DNA from: an uncultured Clostridia bacterium
GTDB taxonomy: Bacteria > Bacillota > Clostridia > Saccharofermentanales > Saccharofermentanaceae
Assembly (NCBI GenBank): GCA_947303255.1
Contig: CAMYXL010000003.1
Location: 21,351-85,350 of the forward strand
Reading direction: 5' to 3'
Length of the DNA: 64,000 nt
Shown here: positions 42,080-51,841 of the stretch, in pieces
Numbering within the stretch: position 1 is the first letter of the stretch
How the letters are laid out: every line of letters begins with the position of its first letter
Program-made: the position numbers and the translations under genes
The notes under the pieces: generated by a model
Told to the model about the DNA's origin: nothing
The model's database searches: none
What the model saw: only the letters and a program-made list of their open reading frames with translations

Positions 42080-43911
42080 ACTTCGATATATGCGCCGGCC
42101 TGTGCTTTCCACATGTCGGCGTATTTGCCGTTCATGGCAAGAAGCTGTTCGTGATTGCCTTCTTCTACGATCCTTCCGTTCTCCAACATGAAGATGTGAT
42201 CGGCAATCCTTGTTGTCGACAGACGGTGTGATATGAAGATTACCGTCTTATCTCCCGTAGCACCAAGCATCGCATGGTTGAGCTGATACTCGGCGATAGG
42301 ATCGAGGGCGGACGAAGGTTCGTCTAAGATCATGAGTCCCGCATCTTTGTAGAAGACTCGTGAGATCGCGAGTTTTTGGGACTCACCGCCTGAGAGGTTC
42401 AGACCTTCTTCGTCGAACTCAGTTGTCAGCATCGTATCAAGACCTGAGGACAGGTTGATTGCTCTGTCGTAAAGACCGCTGTCACGAAGTGAAGATATGA
42501 TCTTATCTTCGTTCGCGTTTTCGAGAGGAGCAAGGACGACATTTTCCCTCACGCTTCCGGCGAAGATGTTGAAGTCCTGGAAGACTGCACCGATGGAATC
42601 GCGGTAGGATTCGAGATCGTAGTTTCTGATGTTTTCGCCGTCTGCCTTGATAGTACCTGAGGTAGGATCGTAAAGACGCATGAGGAGCTTAACGAGTGTA
42701 GTCTTTCCTGCACCGTTATAACCGACGAGAGCGATCTTGCGGCCCGGCTTGATGAAAAGACTAATGTCATTAATGACACTCGGAGTGTCAGCCTTGTAAG
42801 AGAATGATACGTTCTCGAGATCGATCCTCTTTGCGTCCTTAGTTGCGATCTTGTCACCTTCGGAAACGATCTTTGGCTCCGTACCTAGGAAGTCGCGGAT
42901 CTTCTGGATATAAAGGCTCGTCTCGCATGAAGCAGGGTAAGTTTCCGTGAAGACATTCATGCTGCTTCTTAACCTTCCGAAAGAGTTATAAAGGATCGCG
43001 AGGGTACTTATCGAGATGTTCTTCGTTACGACTACCATGAGGATCAGGTAGGTGATATACAAAGTGTCACAGATGAAGAAGTTTGAGATGTGACGTCTCA
43101 GGAATTCGAGTATGAAACGTTTACGAGAATGCTTCTTATCTACGGCTACGATCTCCTCAGAGGCCTTGTCGAATCTGTCGTACATGATGCCTGCGACTTC
43201 AGGGTTCATACGAAGTTCCTTGGCGTAATCGTTGAGGTAGAAGATACGCTCGATATATGTGCGCTTACGCTCGGACGGATTTCTCTCGATCCTTGCTTTG
43301 TAATTGACCTTGATGAACATCTGGTTAAAGACGTAGCTCATGATAAACGAGGCAATAACAAATAATATCGACGGCTTGTCCTTGACGATGAAGTAGACAC
43401 CGTTTGATATGAAAGCCGTAAGACCGCTTAAGACATTGATGATGATGCCTTCGAGCTTATCAATCTGGTTATCGACCTCAGACAGAGCGAGTACCTGTGA
43501 GTTGTAGAACTCTGGATCGTCATAGCAAGCGAGATCGACCTTGGAAGCTTTCTCGTAGAGCATGATCTTGATCTTTTCTTTGACCTTCGGACTCTCTTTT
43601 GCCATGATGTAGTCGCCTGAGAAAACAGTGAAGAGCATTCCGATGGTGATCGCGACTGCGAGTATCAGTATAACCGCACAAACGCGCTCGAACGGGTAGC
43701 CCTTCTCTGCTGCTTCGAGTACATAACCTATTCCTACCGTATGTTCGAAAAAGATGGACAACTGTCCTCTTATAGCATCGAATGCAGGTATGATGACAAA
43801 AGCAGGTGATGCTTTGAACATCAGCTTCAAAAGAAACAGGTTATTTTTCAAAACAACAGAGGCCGGTTGTTTTGGCTTCTTGTTGTTAGGTTCTTTCTGA
43901 CCTTTGCTCAT
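42076..43911 (-). CDS. ABC exporter, fused permease-ATPase (second subunit)
   Basis: Half-transporter of 611 aa: N-terminal membrane domain with about six helices (1-330), C-terminal ATPase (about 365-605). Walker A is GYNGAGKTT, signature LSGGESQK, Walker B LMILDEPSSALDP and H-loop ISHRLSTTRIAD, all intact. Its start overlaps the stop of the partner gene upstream by 4 bases (ATGA type), so the two are translationally coupled and probably form a heterodimer. Substrate unknown; no peptide precursor or peptidase domain is visible. Confidence 0.92.
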   Translation of the reverse strand: MSKGQKEPNNKKPKQPASVVLKNNLFLLKLMFKASPAFVIIPAFDAIRGQLSIFFEHTVGIGYVLEAAEKGYPFERVCAVILILAVAITIGMLFTVFSGDYIMAKESPKVKEKIKIMLYEKASKVDLACYDDPEFYNSQVLALSEVDNQIDKLEGIIINVLSGLTAFISNGVYFIVKDKPSILFVIASFIMSYVFNQMFIKVNYKARIERNPSERKRTYIERIFYLNDYAKELRMNPEVAGIMYDRFDKASEEIVAVDKKHSRKRFILEFLRRHISNFFICDTLYITYLILMVVVTKNISISTLAILYNSFGRLRSSMNVFTETYPASCETSLYIQKIRDFLGTEPKIVSEGDKIATKDAKRIDLENVSFSYKADTPSVINDISLFIKPGRKIALVGYNGAGKTTLVKLLMRLYDPTSGTIKADGENIRNYDLESYRDSIGAVFQDFNIFAGSVRENVVLAPLENANEDKIISSLRDSGLYDRAINLSSGLDTMLTTEFDEEGLNLSGGESQKLAISRVFYKDAGLMILDEPSSALDPIAEYQLNHAMLGATGDKTVIFISHRLSTTRIADHIFMLENGRIVEEGNHEQLLAMNGKYADMWKAQAGAYIEV

Positions 43912-45743
43912 AAGATCACCTCCTCTTCGTTTTCTATGGCAAGGTAGTTCATCGCCTGGCGCTTATACATCTCGCAGTAGCTGCCTCCGAGAGCGATGAG
44001 TTCCTTGTGTGTGCCTTCCTCGATAAGACGGCCGCCCTCGAGCATGAGGACGCGGTCGCAGTTCTTGACTGAGGACAGGCGGTGGGAGATAAAGAGCATG
44101 GTGTGGTCTTTACCTTCCTTCATGATGTTCTTGAAAAGTTCGAATTCCGCGATAGGATCGAGAGCGCTTGAAGGCTCGTCGAAGATCTTGACAGGCGATG
44201 GCTTCGCGAAGGTTCTCGCTGCTGCCAGTTTCTGATTCTGACCGCCTGAGAGAACGACGCCGTCTTCGTCAAATTCCTTCGTCATCATGGAATCGATGCC
44301 GTTAGGAAGTGATTCGATCTTGTCCAGTATTCCTGTCTTTTTAAGACTGGCTCTTACGACTTCGTCTTCGTTCTCAACGTGTCTTCCCATCATGACATTC
44401 TCTCGGACTGTCATGCCGAAGATCTTGAAATCCTGGAATGTAGTAGCGAACAATTCACGGTAAGCGCGAAGCTCATATTCGCGGATGTTGATGCCGTTTA
44501 ACAGAATCTCTCCTGATGTCGGATCGTACAATCTCAGAAGCAGTTTGATGATGGTAGTCTTACCCGCGCCGTTATGACCTACGAGTGCAATTGCCTCATC
44601 TTTGTTGATCTTGAAAGACAGATCCTTGATGGTCTCTTCATCCTTATATGAGAAGCATACGTTCTTAAATTCGAGAGTCTCAAACTTCTCAGGAACGATA
44701 CCCTTCTGATCTTCAGGGATCTTTTCTTCGTACTCCAAAAATCCGCGGAGGTTATTGATGAAAAGACCGTTCTTGATTAGCTTTGTTATATCTTCGAAAA
44801 GTCTTATGAGGATCCACGTGGCGGCAACCATAAGGCTAGTCATGATAGTCAGTTGCGCAAGTGAGATAGTTCCTGCAACCTGCTTTTTATAGAATGCATA
44901 TATGAGCACGCCTTCGAACATAACGGTGAAGGTGAACGTGATCCTTAATACGTTAAGGCTCATGTTCGGGAATGCGAACTTAACAGCAACCTTTACGTTT
45001 TCTGCAGTTGCTTCACCGTAGCGGCGCTTCAGGATCTCGAAGACTTTGCTGAGCCTTATCTCCTTTGCTCCGTCCGGCAGATACATCATTCTGTTGACGT
45101 AGTTTAATACCTTGTTGTTCGGTGCCTGCTCGCGGTATCTTTTAAGCTCATATTTGCTCTTAAGATTTCCGAAAACAAAGTTACCGATGATAGGTGAGAT
45201 GATGAACAATACCGACCACTTATCGATGTCGAACATCAGCTTAAATACGCAGATGGAAGCAGCGGTTCCTATGATGGCTCCGCTGAAGCTTTTGACGATC
45301 TCCATTACCTTGTCGGAGGAACCGTCGATAGCCATGGTGTACTTGTTATAAAAATCCGGATCTTCGTAGCAGCGAAGCTCAACATTTCTTGCCTTCGCGA
45401 AGATCTTCTTATAGATCCCGTTATGAAGTTTTGTGCCTTCAATAACGAATGTGACCTGCTGCGTGTAATAGTCGTAGACCTTCAGTACGAGCAAGATCGC
45501 AGCGCTTATTCCGATGAATGTGAGAAACGTCCTGAGACCTTCTCCTCTGTCCAAAGCTTCTATGACGATCCTAAGAAAAAAACCGTCAAAAAACACCCAT
45601 TCGGCATAGCCGATGAACATGCTGAAGAATGCACCGAATATTGCCGGTTTGCTGAATGATCCTGCCAACTTGACCGCATAAGCATCATTCTTCAGAGTTT
45701 GCCATAAGGACAGCTTTTCTTTTTTCTTTTTGCTTTTCCCCAT
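43908..45743 (-). CDS. ABC exporter, fused permease-ATPase (first subunit)
   Basis: First gene of the exporter pair, also 611 aa. Membrane domain (about 1-335) followed by an ATPase with Walker A GHNGAGKTT, signature LSGGQNQK, Walker B VKIFDEPSSALDP and H-loop ISHRLSSVKNCD. Both subunits keep the catalytic Glu after Walker B, so neither site looks degenerate, unlike many heterodimeric exporters. The track ATG at 45743 gives a lysine-rich N-terminus (MGKSKKKKEK). It may export lipid, drug or peptide; the neighbourhood gives no hint. Confidence 0.92.
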   Translation of the reverse strand: MGKSKKKKEKLSLWQTLKNDAYAVKLAGSFSKPAIFGAFFSMFIGYAEWVFFDGFFLRIVIEALDRGEGLRTFLTFIGISAAILLVLKVYDYYTQQVTFVIEGTKLHNGIYKKIFAKARNVELRCYEDPDFYNKYTMAIDGSSDKVMEIVKSFSGAIIGTAASICVFKLMFDIDKWSVLFIISPIIGNFVFGNLKSKYELKRYREQAPNNKVLNYVNRMMYLPDGAKEIRLSKVFEILKRRYGEATAENVKVAVKFAFPNMSLNVLRITFTFTVMFEGVLIYAFYKKQVAGTISLAQLTIMTSLMVAATWILIRLFEDITKLIKNGLFINNLRGFLEYEEKIPEDQKGIVPEKFETLEFKNVCFSYKDEETIKDLSFKINKDEAIALVGHNGAGKTTIIKLLLRLYDPTSGEILLNGINIREYELRAYRELFATTFQDFKIFGMTVRENVMMGRHVENEDEVVRASLKKTGILDKIESLPNGIDSMMTKEFDEDGVVLSGGQNQKLAAARTFAKPSPVKIFDEPSSALDPIAEFELFKNIMKEGKDHTMLFISHRLSSVKNCDRVLMLEGGRLIEEGTHKELIALGGSYCEMYKRQAMNYLAIENEEEVIL

Positions 45744-45929
45744 ACTTCATTAAGCTTCCTTTTTTCGAAAAATATGGAAGGTATTATACGCTTTATTCTT
45801 TGTGCATGAAAGTATGAATTATTTTATTTTAAGAATTGCAAAAATTGTGCGATTAGTCGATAGCCTTTGCTTTGACCTCATGTTCATCCTTTGGTATCAT
45901 CATAATACCTGCAAAGGGAGGAAGATATA

Positions 45930-46601
45930 ATGACAAAAGCCGTAATATTCGATTTTTACGAGACCTTGGTCACGTGCAACAAGGCTAAGCTTTATTTCGG
46001 CGAGCACATCGCAAAGGACATGAAGATAGAAGAATCAGCTTTCCGTGAAATATGGGATGCAACTGATGCTGCCAGAACATTGGGCAAGGTTACATTCGAA
46101 GAAGTCATCCTTGATATCATGAAGGAAAACGATATCTATAGTGACAAACTCTACGCCAAGATAATGAAGAAGAGAAAAGAGAGTAAGTTTGATAATATCC
46201 GTCACTATGACAAAGAGACTATCAACCTATTTGATACTCTTCGTTCTCTCAACATCAAGATAGGTATCATCACCAACTGTTATAGCGAAGAAGTCAACGC
46301 CATCAAAGAATGTGTTCTCACTCATTATGCGGATGCAGTTCTCCTGTCATGTGAAGCCGGCATCAAGAAACCTGAGCCTGAGATCTACCACAGAATGACA
46401 GTCGCATTGAGTGTTCCTGCCAATGAATGCATCTATGTCGGTGACGGCGGTTCGAATGAACTTTATGGTGCCCGTGATGTTGGTATGCTGCCTGTTCAGG
46501 CGACATGGTTCCTGAAGTACGATAAGCGAAGAAAACGAACGATGGATCCTGAGTTTAATCACATATCACATCCGATGGGATTATTGAGCTATCTTACATA
46601 A
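45930..46601 (+). CDS. HAD-superfamily hydrolase
   Basis: A 223-aa soluble phosphatase-like protein. Motif I is IFDFYETL with the nucleophile Asp in DFYET, motif II IGIITNCY, motif III the Lys in GIKKPEPEIY and motif IV VGDGGSNEL. The helical cap between motifs I and II (about 20-85) places it in subfamily I. DFYET rather than DLDGT is common among HAD proteins acting on small phosphorylated metabolites or haloacids. Start behind GGGAGG. It stands alone with its own terminator. Substrate unknown. Confidence 0.9.
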   Translation: MTKAVIFDFYETLVTCNKAKLYFGEHIAKDMKIEESAFREIWDATDAARTLGKVTFEEVILDIMKENDIYSDKLYAKIMKKRKESKFDNIRHYDKETINLFDTLRSLNIKIGIITNCYSEEVNAIKECVLTHYADAVLLSCEAGIKKPEPEIYHRMTVALSVPANECIYVGDGGSNELYGARDVGMLPVQATWFLKYDKRRKRTMDPEFNHISHPMGLLSYLT

Positions 46602-46628
46602 CAAAATAAAAAGTCTCAGTTTAAATCT

Positions 46629-46671
46629 TGCCTTCTGCTCGGACTATTGTCCGACAGAGGGCATTTTTTTG
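46629..46671 (+). terminator. Rho-independent terminator
   Basis: Stem TGCCTTCTGCTCGGAC / GTCCGACAGAGGGCA with a TATT loop, then seven T. Confidence 0.88.
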
Positions 46672-47449
46672 TTAGTAAAAACTTACTTTTTCAATAGATT
46701 CCTTAATGTCTGAAAACGAACAAACATAAATTTACATTGATGAATAGTAATAATGTCATAAAAAGAACAATTTTCTCTGATAAGAAAATAACACAAATTT
46801 GCCATAAAATAGTGAGGTGATATTGTGTTATAGTTAAATTGATCAGATAGATCGCAAAAAACTGGAATTCGGGAATGACAAAAAACTTAAGATTATGATT
46901 TCGTCATTTTTGTTAAAAATTGGATGAATAAATAGTCATTTTGTCGAAATAATATACAGTCACTAAAATGCATTGAATAATCAAAATGGGATGGGTATAA
47001 TAGCGAATACAGCGCGTTTTCTGGCGATGAATGAAGAGTTAAAAGTTTGTAAAACTAGTTTCATTCTATAAATATATTAATAATATATGCAAATATAATA
47101 AAGCTCTAATACGGGCAATGTCAGATTTGCACTATGTCAATATAATGAAAAGAAATGCGTGAGAGAGTGATTAAATAAAGGGAGATGGTATTTTTGTTGC
47201 GTGATTGCTCAAAAATACTGTGAATTTGTCGTATGAGATTATTTATTTAATTAATATTTAATTAATTATAGTGATCAAATCCATAGGTGATTTAGTCGTT
47301 TTCAGTGACAAAAAAAGAGATCTTTTTGAGTTTTCCTGCTGATGTTCGGGAAATCTAAAAGTAAGTGTGTGTTTGGGTTGTTTGGGTAATGAAAAATGAG
47401 AGCCTGCCGTTAAATCGGTAATTCTTGAAGTTGCAAGAGGATACTTGGA
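46672..47449. other. AT-rich intergenic region before the biosynthetic block
   Basis: Nearly 780 bases with no open frame I would call. It holds runs such as TTTAATTAATATTTAATTAATT (a direct repeat of TTTAATTAAT, about 47236-47262) and a perfect 9-base hairpin GTATTTTTG / CAAAAATAC (47188-47218) without a T run. It is the base-composition boundary between the GC-richer genes to the left and the AT-rich block to the right. The promoter of the block probably lies here, but I cannot point to it. Confidence 0.5.
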
Positions 47450-47602
47450 ATGAAAAACAAGGTTGTAGTTATTACTGGAGCAAGCAGAGGCATTGGAAAA
47501 AGTGCTGCTATCGTTACTGCAGGAAGAAATTCTCGAGAGTTGTTAGATATAGACTCACAACTTAAACTTCGTGATGAAAATTTGGATGCTGGAATGAGAT
47601 AA
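47450..47602 (+). pseudogene. Short-chain dehydrogenase remnant
   Basis: A 50-codon frame not in the ORF track. It opens with MKNKVVVITGASRGIGKSAA, the Rossmann NAD(P)-binding signature TGxxxGIG of short-chain dehydrogenases, then jumps to TAGRNSRELLDIDSQLK, which normally lies about ten residues further on, and stops after a short unrelated tail. A family member needs about 240 residues. An AGAGGA site precedes the ATG. The stop lies 2 bases before the start of the adenylation gene, so the remnant may still serve for translational coupling. Confidence 0.75.
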
Positions 47603-47604
47603 AT

Positions 47605-49122
47605 ATGAGCAACTTTTTAAGAAAATTGAGAATAAATGCAGAGCAGTATAGTGACCGAGAAGCAATAGTATTTGGCACACAGAGAATCACATATAAGGAA
47701 CTCGAAGAAGAAACTGATAAACTTGCGGCTGTCTTGAGTAAAAGATTGTCAGGAAAACAGGTCCCTGTGATCATATATCATACCCGTGGTATTGAGTTTA
47801 TTAAGATGATATTGGCAGTTATAAAGTGTGACTGCTTTTATATTCCGCTTGAGGAGATTTATCCTGTTGACAGAGTGAGAACGATTTATCGTGATATAAA
47901 CGCTGAAGTCGTTATTTCTGATTTGTTGGATTCAGATCCCGACATGAAGATATTTAATCCGAAGACCGATTCTATAGATGAAGACGGAAACTGGAAAAAA
48001 GAGGAAACAGAGCGTAAAGATCAGGACATTATCTATGTAATGTATACGTCCGGAACAACAGGAATGCCTAAAGGTATTGCCATTAAAGATGAAAATGTAG
48101 ATAACCTGATCAATACATTCGGTAGTGTTTTATACAGTCGTTTTGAAGAAAACATTAATGTCGGATTGATAGCACCATTTAGCTTTGATACGTCGGTTAA
48201 ACAGATCTATTGTGCTTTGTATTATGCAAAGACCCTGGTTATTGCTGATAACACGGTAAGGAATTTTGGAAGAAAGATACATGATTTCCATAACAAGCAC
48301 GCTTTAACAATATGTGATGCGACACCATCTCATCTCAAACTCATGCTTATCCAAAAGTCAAAGCATCCTTCAAAACTTCCGTATCTGTTTATTGGTGGAG
48401 AGAATTTACAGTGGAGCATTTTGAAAGAGTACAAAGAGCATATAAATAGAGATTGCACATTTGTGAATCTCTATGGACCAACGGAATGCTGTGTTGATGT
48501 TTCATACAACATCATAGAAGATATTACTCATGATCACGGAAGTGTTCCGATCGGGAAAGAATTTGATAACACTACGTTGGTTATTAAGGATGAGAATGGA
48601 CAAGCCGTTACGAACGATGGGATAGGAGAACTGATAGTTTACGGAAAGCAAGTAGGCTATGGGTATGTAGGAAACAATAGATCAGACGGATACATTTTTA
48701 ATGATGATGGAATAGCAATAGGGTATAGGACCGGAGATCTGGCTATGTATGACGACGATCACAACATAGTTATTCTTTCTCGAAAAGACAGACAGGTCAA
48801 AATTAATGGATACAGAATAGAACTTGGTGAAATTGAAAGCAGGATTAAAGAGTATTGCAGAACACAATGTCACGTTTCTTTCTTTAAAACAGAGAAAAAA
48901 TCAGGATTAGTTGCATTTGTAGTCAGCGGATCGGATGAATGGAATAAGAATGAATTGAGTGATCATCTGATCAAATATCTAATGCCATACATGATTCCTA
49001 AGGAATACATTTTTTTGGATTCAATTCCATTAAACATAAACGGGAAAGTCGATGAGAAAAAACTGCGTGATTTTTACGATGCAGAGAAAAATGGATCGGT
49101 AAGCGTAGCAGTTAATGCATGA
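47605..49122 (+). CDS. Stand-alone amino-acid-type adenylation enzyme
   Basis: AMP-binding enzyme of 505 aa, like a single NRPS adenylation domain or DltA. Core motifs: YTSGTTGMPKG (147-157), FSFDTSVKQIY with the Asp that binds an amino group in amino-acid-activating members, NLYGPTECCVDVS, YRTGDLAMYDDD, KINGYRIELGEIE and the catalytic Lys region NINGKVDEKKL near the C-terminus. It probably activates an amino acid and loads it on the carrier protein encoded three genes later. No ribosome binding site of its own is clear; it starts 2 bases after the dehydrogenase remnant. Substrate not deducible by eye. Confidence 0.9.
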   Translation: MSNFLRKLRINAEQYSDREAIVFGTQRITYKELEEETDKLAAVLSKRLSGKQVPVIIYHTRGIEFIKMILAVIKCDCFYIPLEEIYPVDRVRTIYRDINAEVVISDLLDSDPDMKIFNPKTDSIDEDGNWKKEETERKDQDIIYVMYTSGTTGMPKGIAIKDENVDNLINTFGSVLYSRFEENINVGLIAPFSFDTSVKQIYCALYYAKTLVIADNTVRNFGRKIHDFHNKHALTICDATPSHLKLMLIQKSKHPSKLPYLFIGGENLQWSILKEYKEHINRDCTFVNLYGPTECCVDVSYNIIEDITHDHGSVPIGKEFDNTTLVIKDENGQAVTNDGIGELIVYGKQVGYGYVGNNRSDGYIFNDDGIAIGYRTGDLAMYDDDHNIVILSRKDRQVKINGYRIELGEIESRIKEYCRTQCHVSFFKTEKKSGLVAFVVSGSDEWNKNELSDHLIKYLMPYMIPKEYIFLDSIPLNINGKVDEKKLRDFYDAEKNGSVSVAVNA

Positions 49123-50488
49123 TATTGATCCCCAAATAAAAAGAAAGCTGATAAGGATAAAAATGGAAGAAGAGAATTTTAACAAATCCAAGGACAAGAT
49201 TATGAGGATACTTAGAAATGCCTCTAAAGCAAAGTACTACAATAAATGCTTTGCTGATCTGAATTTAGATCTGTCCAAGGACATAACTTATGACGATTTT
49301 AAAAAGCTTCCGATAATGGACAAGAATAGTTACAATGCCAACAAGTTTGATCTTGTAACGCTTGATATGGATGGGTTTGACCTGAATTACTACAATTCAT
49401 TGACGAAGGGAAATGAGAAACAGGAATATCTGAAGCGATTCAAGTTGAGATACATGACAACTAGCGGATCGACAGGGCAGCCGTTGGAGGTCTTGAAAGG
49501 CTATAACGATGAATACATGGATTATTTCACCTTGAACTATTACAGAAAAAAACTGACAAAATACAATTTCAAGGGTGTATTCGTGTGGGTATGGCCAGAA
49601 AATCCAATCATGAGACGTTTCTTAAATGGTGATAGTTCAGATGTTGAAGGAAAGAAGTACAGATCTGAAAACAGATACGGATATAAATATCACATGCATG
49701 AGCACTCGGATGAAAACTTCATGGATTTGTATGATTTTCTGATTGAGAAGAAATGCGAATGGATCACTTCATCTCCATCAGTTTTATACAAACTGGCTTG
49801 CTTTATCCAGGAGAAACAACTCGAACACATTAAATTTGAGTACGTAGAGTGCCATAGCGAAAAGATGTACGAGTGGCAGGAAGAAAAGATAGAAGAAGTA
49901 TTCAGTTGTAAACCTGTCAGCATATACAGTTCCAATGAGATCCAGTTCATGGCCGGTATGTGTGAAAACAAACACCTTCACATGTTTAGCAAGGGATGCT
50001 TTATAGAGTTTCTGGACAACAACGGTATTAAAGAGGTGTGTGTAACCTCGTTGAATTACTTTGATGTTCCTATCATACGATACAAGCTTGGAGATTGTGG
50101 TGACTGGGTTTACGGAGAAACTTGTGATTCTTCACTGGGTAAGCTTCCGTGTTTTACGTTGAACGGTACAAGAGTAAATGACTTGCTGAAGACTAAGAAC
50201 GGAACAATAATGGAGCCTTTTGTAATCACCGATTCTGTTCATTTGATGTGTAACAAATTCGGATTGGACATAAAACAACACAAGATTAAACAGATGAGCC
50301 CGGATTTATTTGCGTTTTATTTCTCTAAGAAAGAAGTAGATTGCGCCAATGAGGAATACAAGAACTATTTGAAGGAGTATCTCACTGCACTTTTGGGATA
50401 TGACGCAAACGTTGAACTCAATGAGATTGAGGATGTGGAAGAGCTAAAGGACGGAAGAAAGTTCAAATATTTTGAACGATGCTTTTAA
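49115..50488 (+). CDS. PaaK/CapK-like adenylate-forming enzyme
   Basis: A 457-aa protein of the phenylacetate-CoA ligase/CapK group. The phosphate loop is YMTTSGSTGQPLEV, a YSSNEIQFMAG segment matches the adenine-binding motif and IIRYKLGDCGDWVYG the hinge-side motif. Such proteins activate carboxylic acids as adenylates; in capsule and natural-product clusters they often form amides or thioesters. Its start overlaps the upstream stop by 8 bases; ATG 49163 with AAGGA upstream is an alternative. Two different adenylate-forming enzymes side by side imply two acyl substrates, or activation followed by transfer. Confidence 0.85.
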   Translation: MHDIDPQIKRKLIRIKMEEENFNKSKDKIMRILRNASKAKYYNKCFADLNLDLSKDITYDDFKKLPIMDKNSYNANKFDLVTLDMDGFDLNYYNSLTKGNEKQEYLKRFKLRYMTTSGSTGQPLEVLKGYNDEYMDYFTLNYYRKKLTKYNFKGVFVWVWPENPIMRRFLNGDSSDVEGKKYRSENRYGYKYHMHEHSDENFMDLYDFLIEKKCEWITSSPSVLYKLACFIQEKQLEHIKFEYVECHSEKMYEWQEEKIEEVFSCKPVSIYSSNEIQFMAGMCENKHLHMFSKGCFIEFLDNNGIKEVCVTSLNYFDVPIIRYKLGDCGDWVYGETCDSSLGKLPCFTLNGTRVNDLLKTKNGTIMEPFVITDSVHLMCNKFGLDIKQHKIKQMSPDLFAFYFSKKEVDCANEEYKNYLKEYLTALLGYDANVELNEIEDVEELKDGRKFKYFERCF

Positions 50489-50520
50489 ACAGAAAACAGT
50501 AGAAATACGAGGGAGAAAAA

Positions 50521-51543
50521 ATGGATATTAGTATGGCGAATATTAAGCTGGATCTTAGTGAGAACATTTTCGGTTTTTCTGATGTTATTCGAGAAACGCT
50601 GAAGAAAGAAATACAGCTGATAAATCTTTATCCGGATACAAAATGTACTGAGCTTACTGAGGCGATTTCAAAATACTTTGGAGTTGCACCTGGACAGATA
50701 TCCATCGGAAATGGATTGGATGAGATCATCCTGTCTGTGGCGATATCTAAAAAGTACAAGTCAGTTTTGATACCGGAACACTGCTTTATGGGATATTTTT
50801 ATTCGTCCGAAATAGCAGGATCGGAGATTCATCTATTGCAGTTGGAAAACTACAAAGTTCCTTTGAAAAAAATATATAGTGAGTTGGATAACATAAATGC
50901 GATCTATTTATGTAATCCTCAGAATCCGTTTGGTACGGTTCTGAAATATGACGAGATAGAAGATCTGATCAGAAGATGTGAAGAGAAAAACGTTGATTTG
51001 ATCCTTGATGAAGCATATATGGATTTTGCTGAGGGAGATGGTGTTTCTTCTGCATTGAAATTGATAAACAAGTATAAAAACCTTTACGTTTTGAGGACCT
51101 TTTCCAAAGCATATTCTTTGGCGGGACTTCGTTGCGGCTTTTTAGTATCGGCAGAAGAGAATATAGCAGATTTGGCGGAAGTAAAAAAAGCATTGCCTTT
51201 TAATGTAAACAGATTGGCTCAGAAAGCTGCTTGCTGTGCTTTAAGTGATGATTCTTGGGTGAAAAAGAATGTCGAAACATGTAGGCATAACAGAGATCTG
51301 TTTATGAAAAAATTGAAAGCCAACGATATTTTCTTCGTAGAGAGTAAAACAAATTTCGTAACGATATACATAGAAAATGCAGACGAAGTATGTCAGAGCC
51401 TATGTTCCGATTATCACATAATGGTAAAAAATCTGCGCTCTATGGGATTGGAAAACTACCTTCGTATCGGCATAGGTACAGAAGAGCAAATGGATCATGT
51501 AATAAGTGTTATTTCAGGAATCAGAAACAAAGGAGAAAAATAA
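50521..51543 (+). CDS. HisC-like PLP-dependent aminotransferase
   Basis: A 340-aa fold-type I aminotransferase closest in look to histidinol-phosphate aminotransferase: LSENIFGFSDVIRE, CNPQNPFGTVL, LDEAYMDFAEG, and the PLP lysine in RTFSKAYSLAGLRCGF. No other histidine-pathway gene is nearby except the HisD-like gene further down, so it probably transaminates a pathway intermediate of this block. The stop codon overlaps the next start by one base (TAATG), which couples it to the carrier protein. Start ATG behind GAGGGAG. Confidence 0.88.
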   Translation: MDISMANIKLDLSENIFGFSDVIRETLKKEIQLINLYPDTKCTELTEAISKYFGVAPGQISIGNGLDEIILSVAISKKYKSVLIPEHCFMGYFYSSEIAGSEIHLLQLENYKVPLKKIYSELDNINAIYLCNPQNPFGTVLKYDEIEDLIRRCEEKNVDLILDEAYMDFAEGDGVSSALKLINKYKNLYVLRTFSKAYSLAGLRCGFLVSAEENIADLAEVKKALPFNVNRLAQKAACCALSDDSWVKKNVETCRHNRDLFMKKLKANDIFFVESKTNFVTIYIENADEVCQSLCSDYHIMVKNLRSMGLENYLRIGIGTEEQMDHVISVISGIRNKGEK

Positions 51544-51824
51544 TGAACAGAAAAGAAATAGTTGAGAAAACTATAGAAGTAATAAGATCTGCAATTATTG
51601 AAACAGGTGAAGAAACAGATTATGTGAATTCTCTTGTGATTAACGAAGAAACCGATATCTTCAAGGATTTAGGAATGGACTCCATTCAGGTTATGACGGT
51701 TATTACTGATCTTGAAGATATATATGATATGGAGTTTGCCGATGAAGATATGGATATGGATTATCTGCTTATTGTGAGTAATCTGGTTGACTCTGTTGAA
51801 AGAGGAATCCTTAAAAGTGCCTAA
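51543..51824 (+). CDS. Acyl/peptidyl carrier protein
   Basis: A 93-aa carrier protein. The track reports a longer frame from 51390; the real start is ATG 51543, overlapping the aminotransferase stop. The phosphopantetheine attachment serine is S47 in FKDLGMDSIQVM, the standard DS motif, followed by LEDIYDMEFADEDMDM. It is small, acidic and helical. It should carry an aminoacyl or acyl thioester made by one of the adenylating enzymes upstream. No phosphopantetheinyl transferase is in the block. Confidence 0.92.
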   Translation: MNRKEIVEKTIEVIRSAIIETGEETDYVNSLVINEETDIFKDLGMDSIQVMTVITDLEDIYDMEFADEDMDMDYLLIVSNLVDSVERGILKSA

Positions 51825-51841
51825 GGGGAAATGATCAGAAT

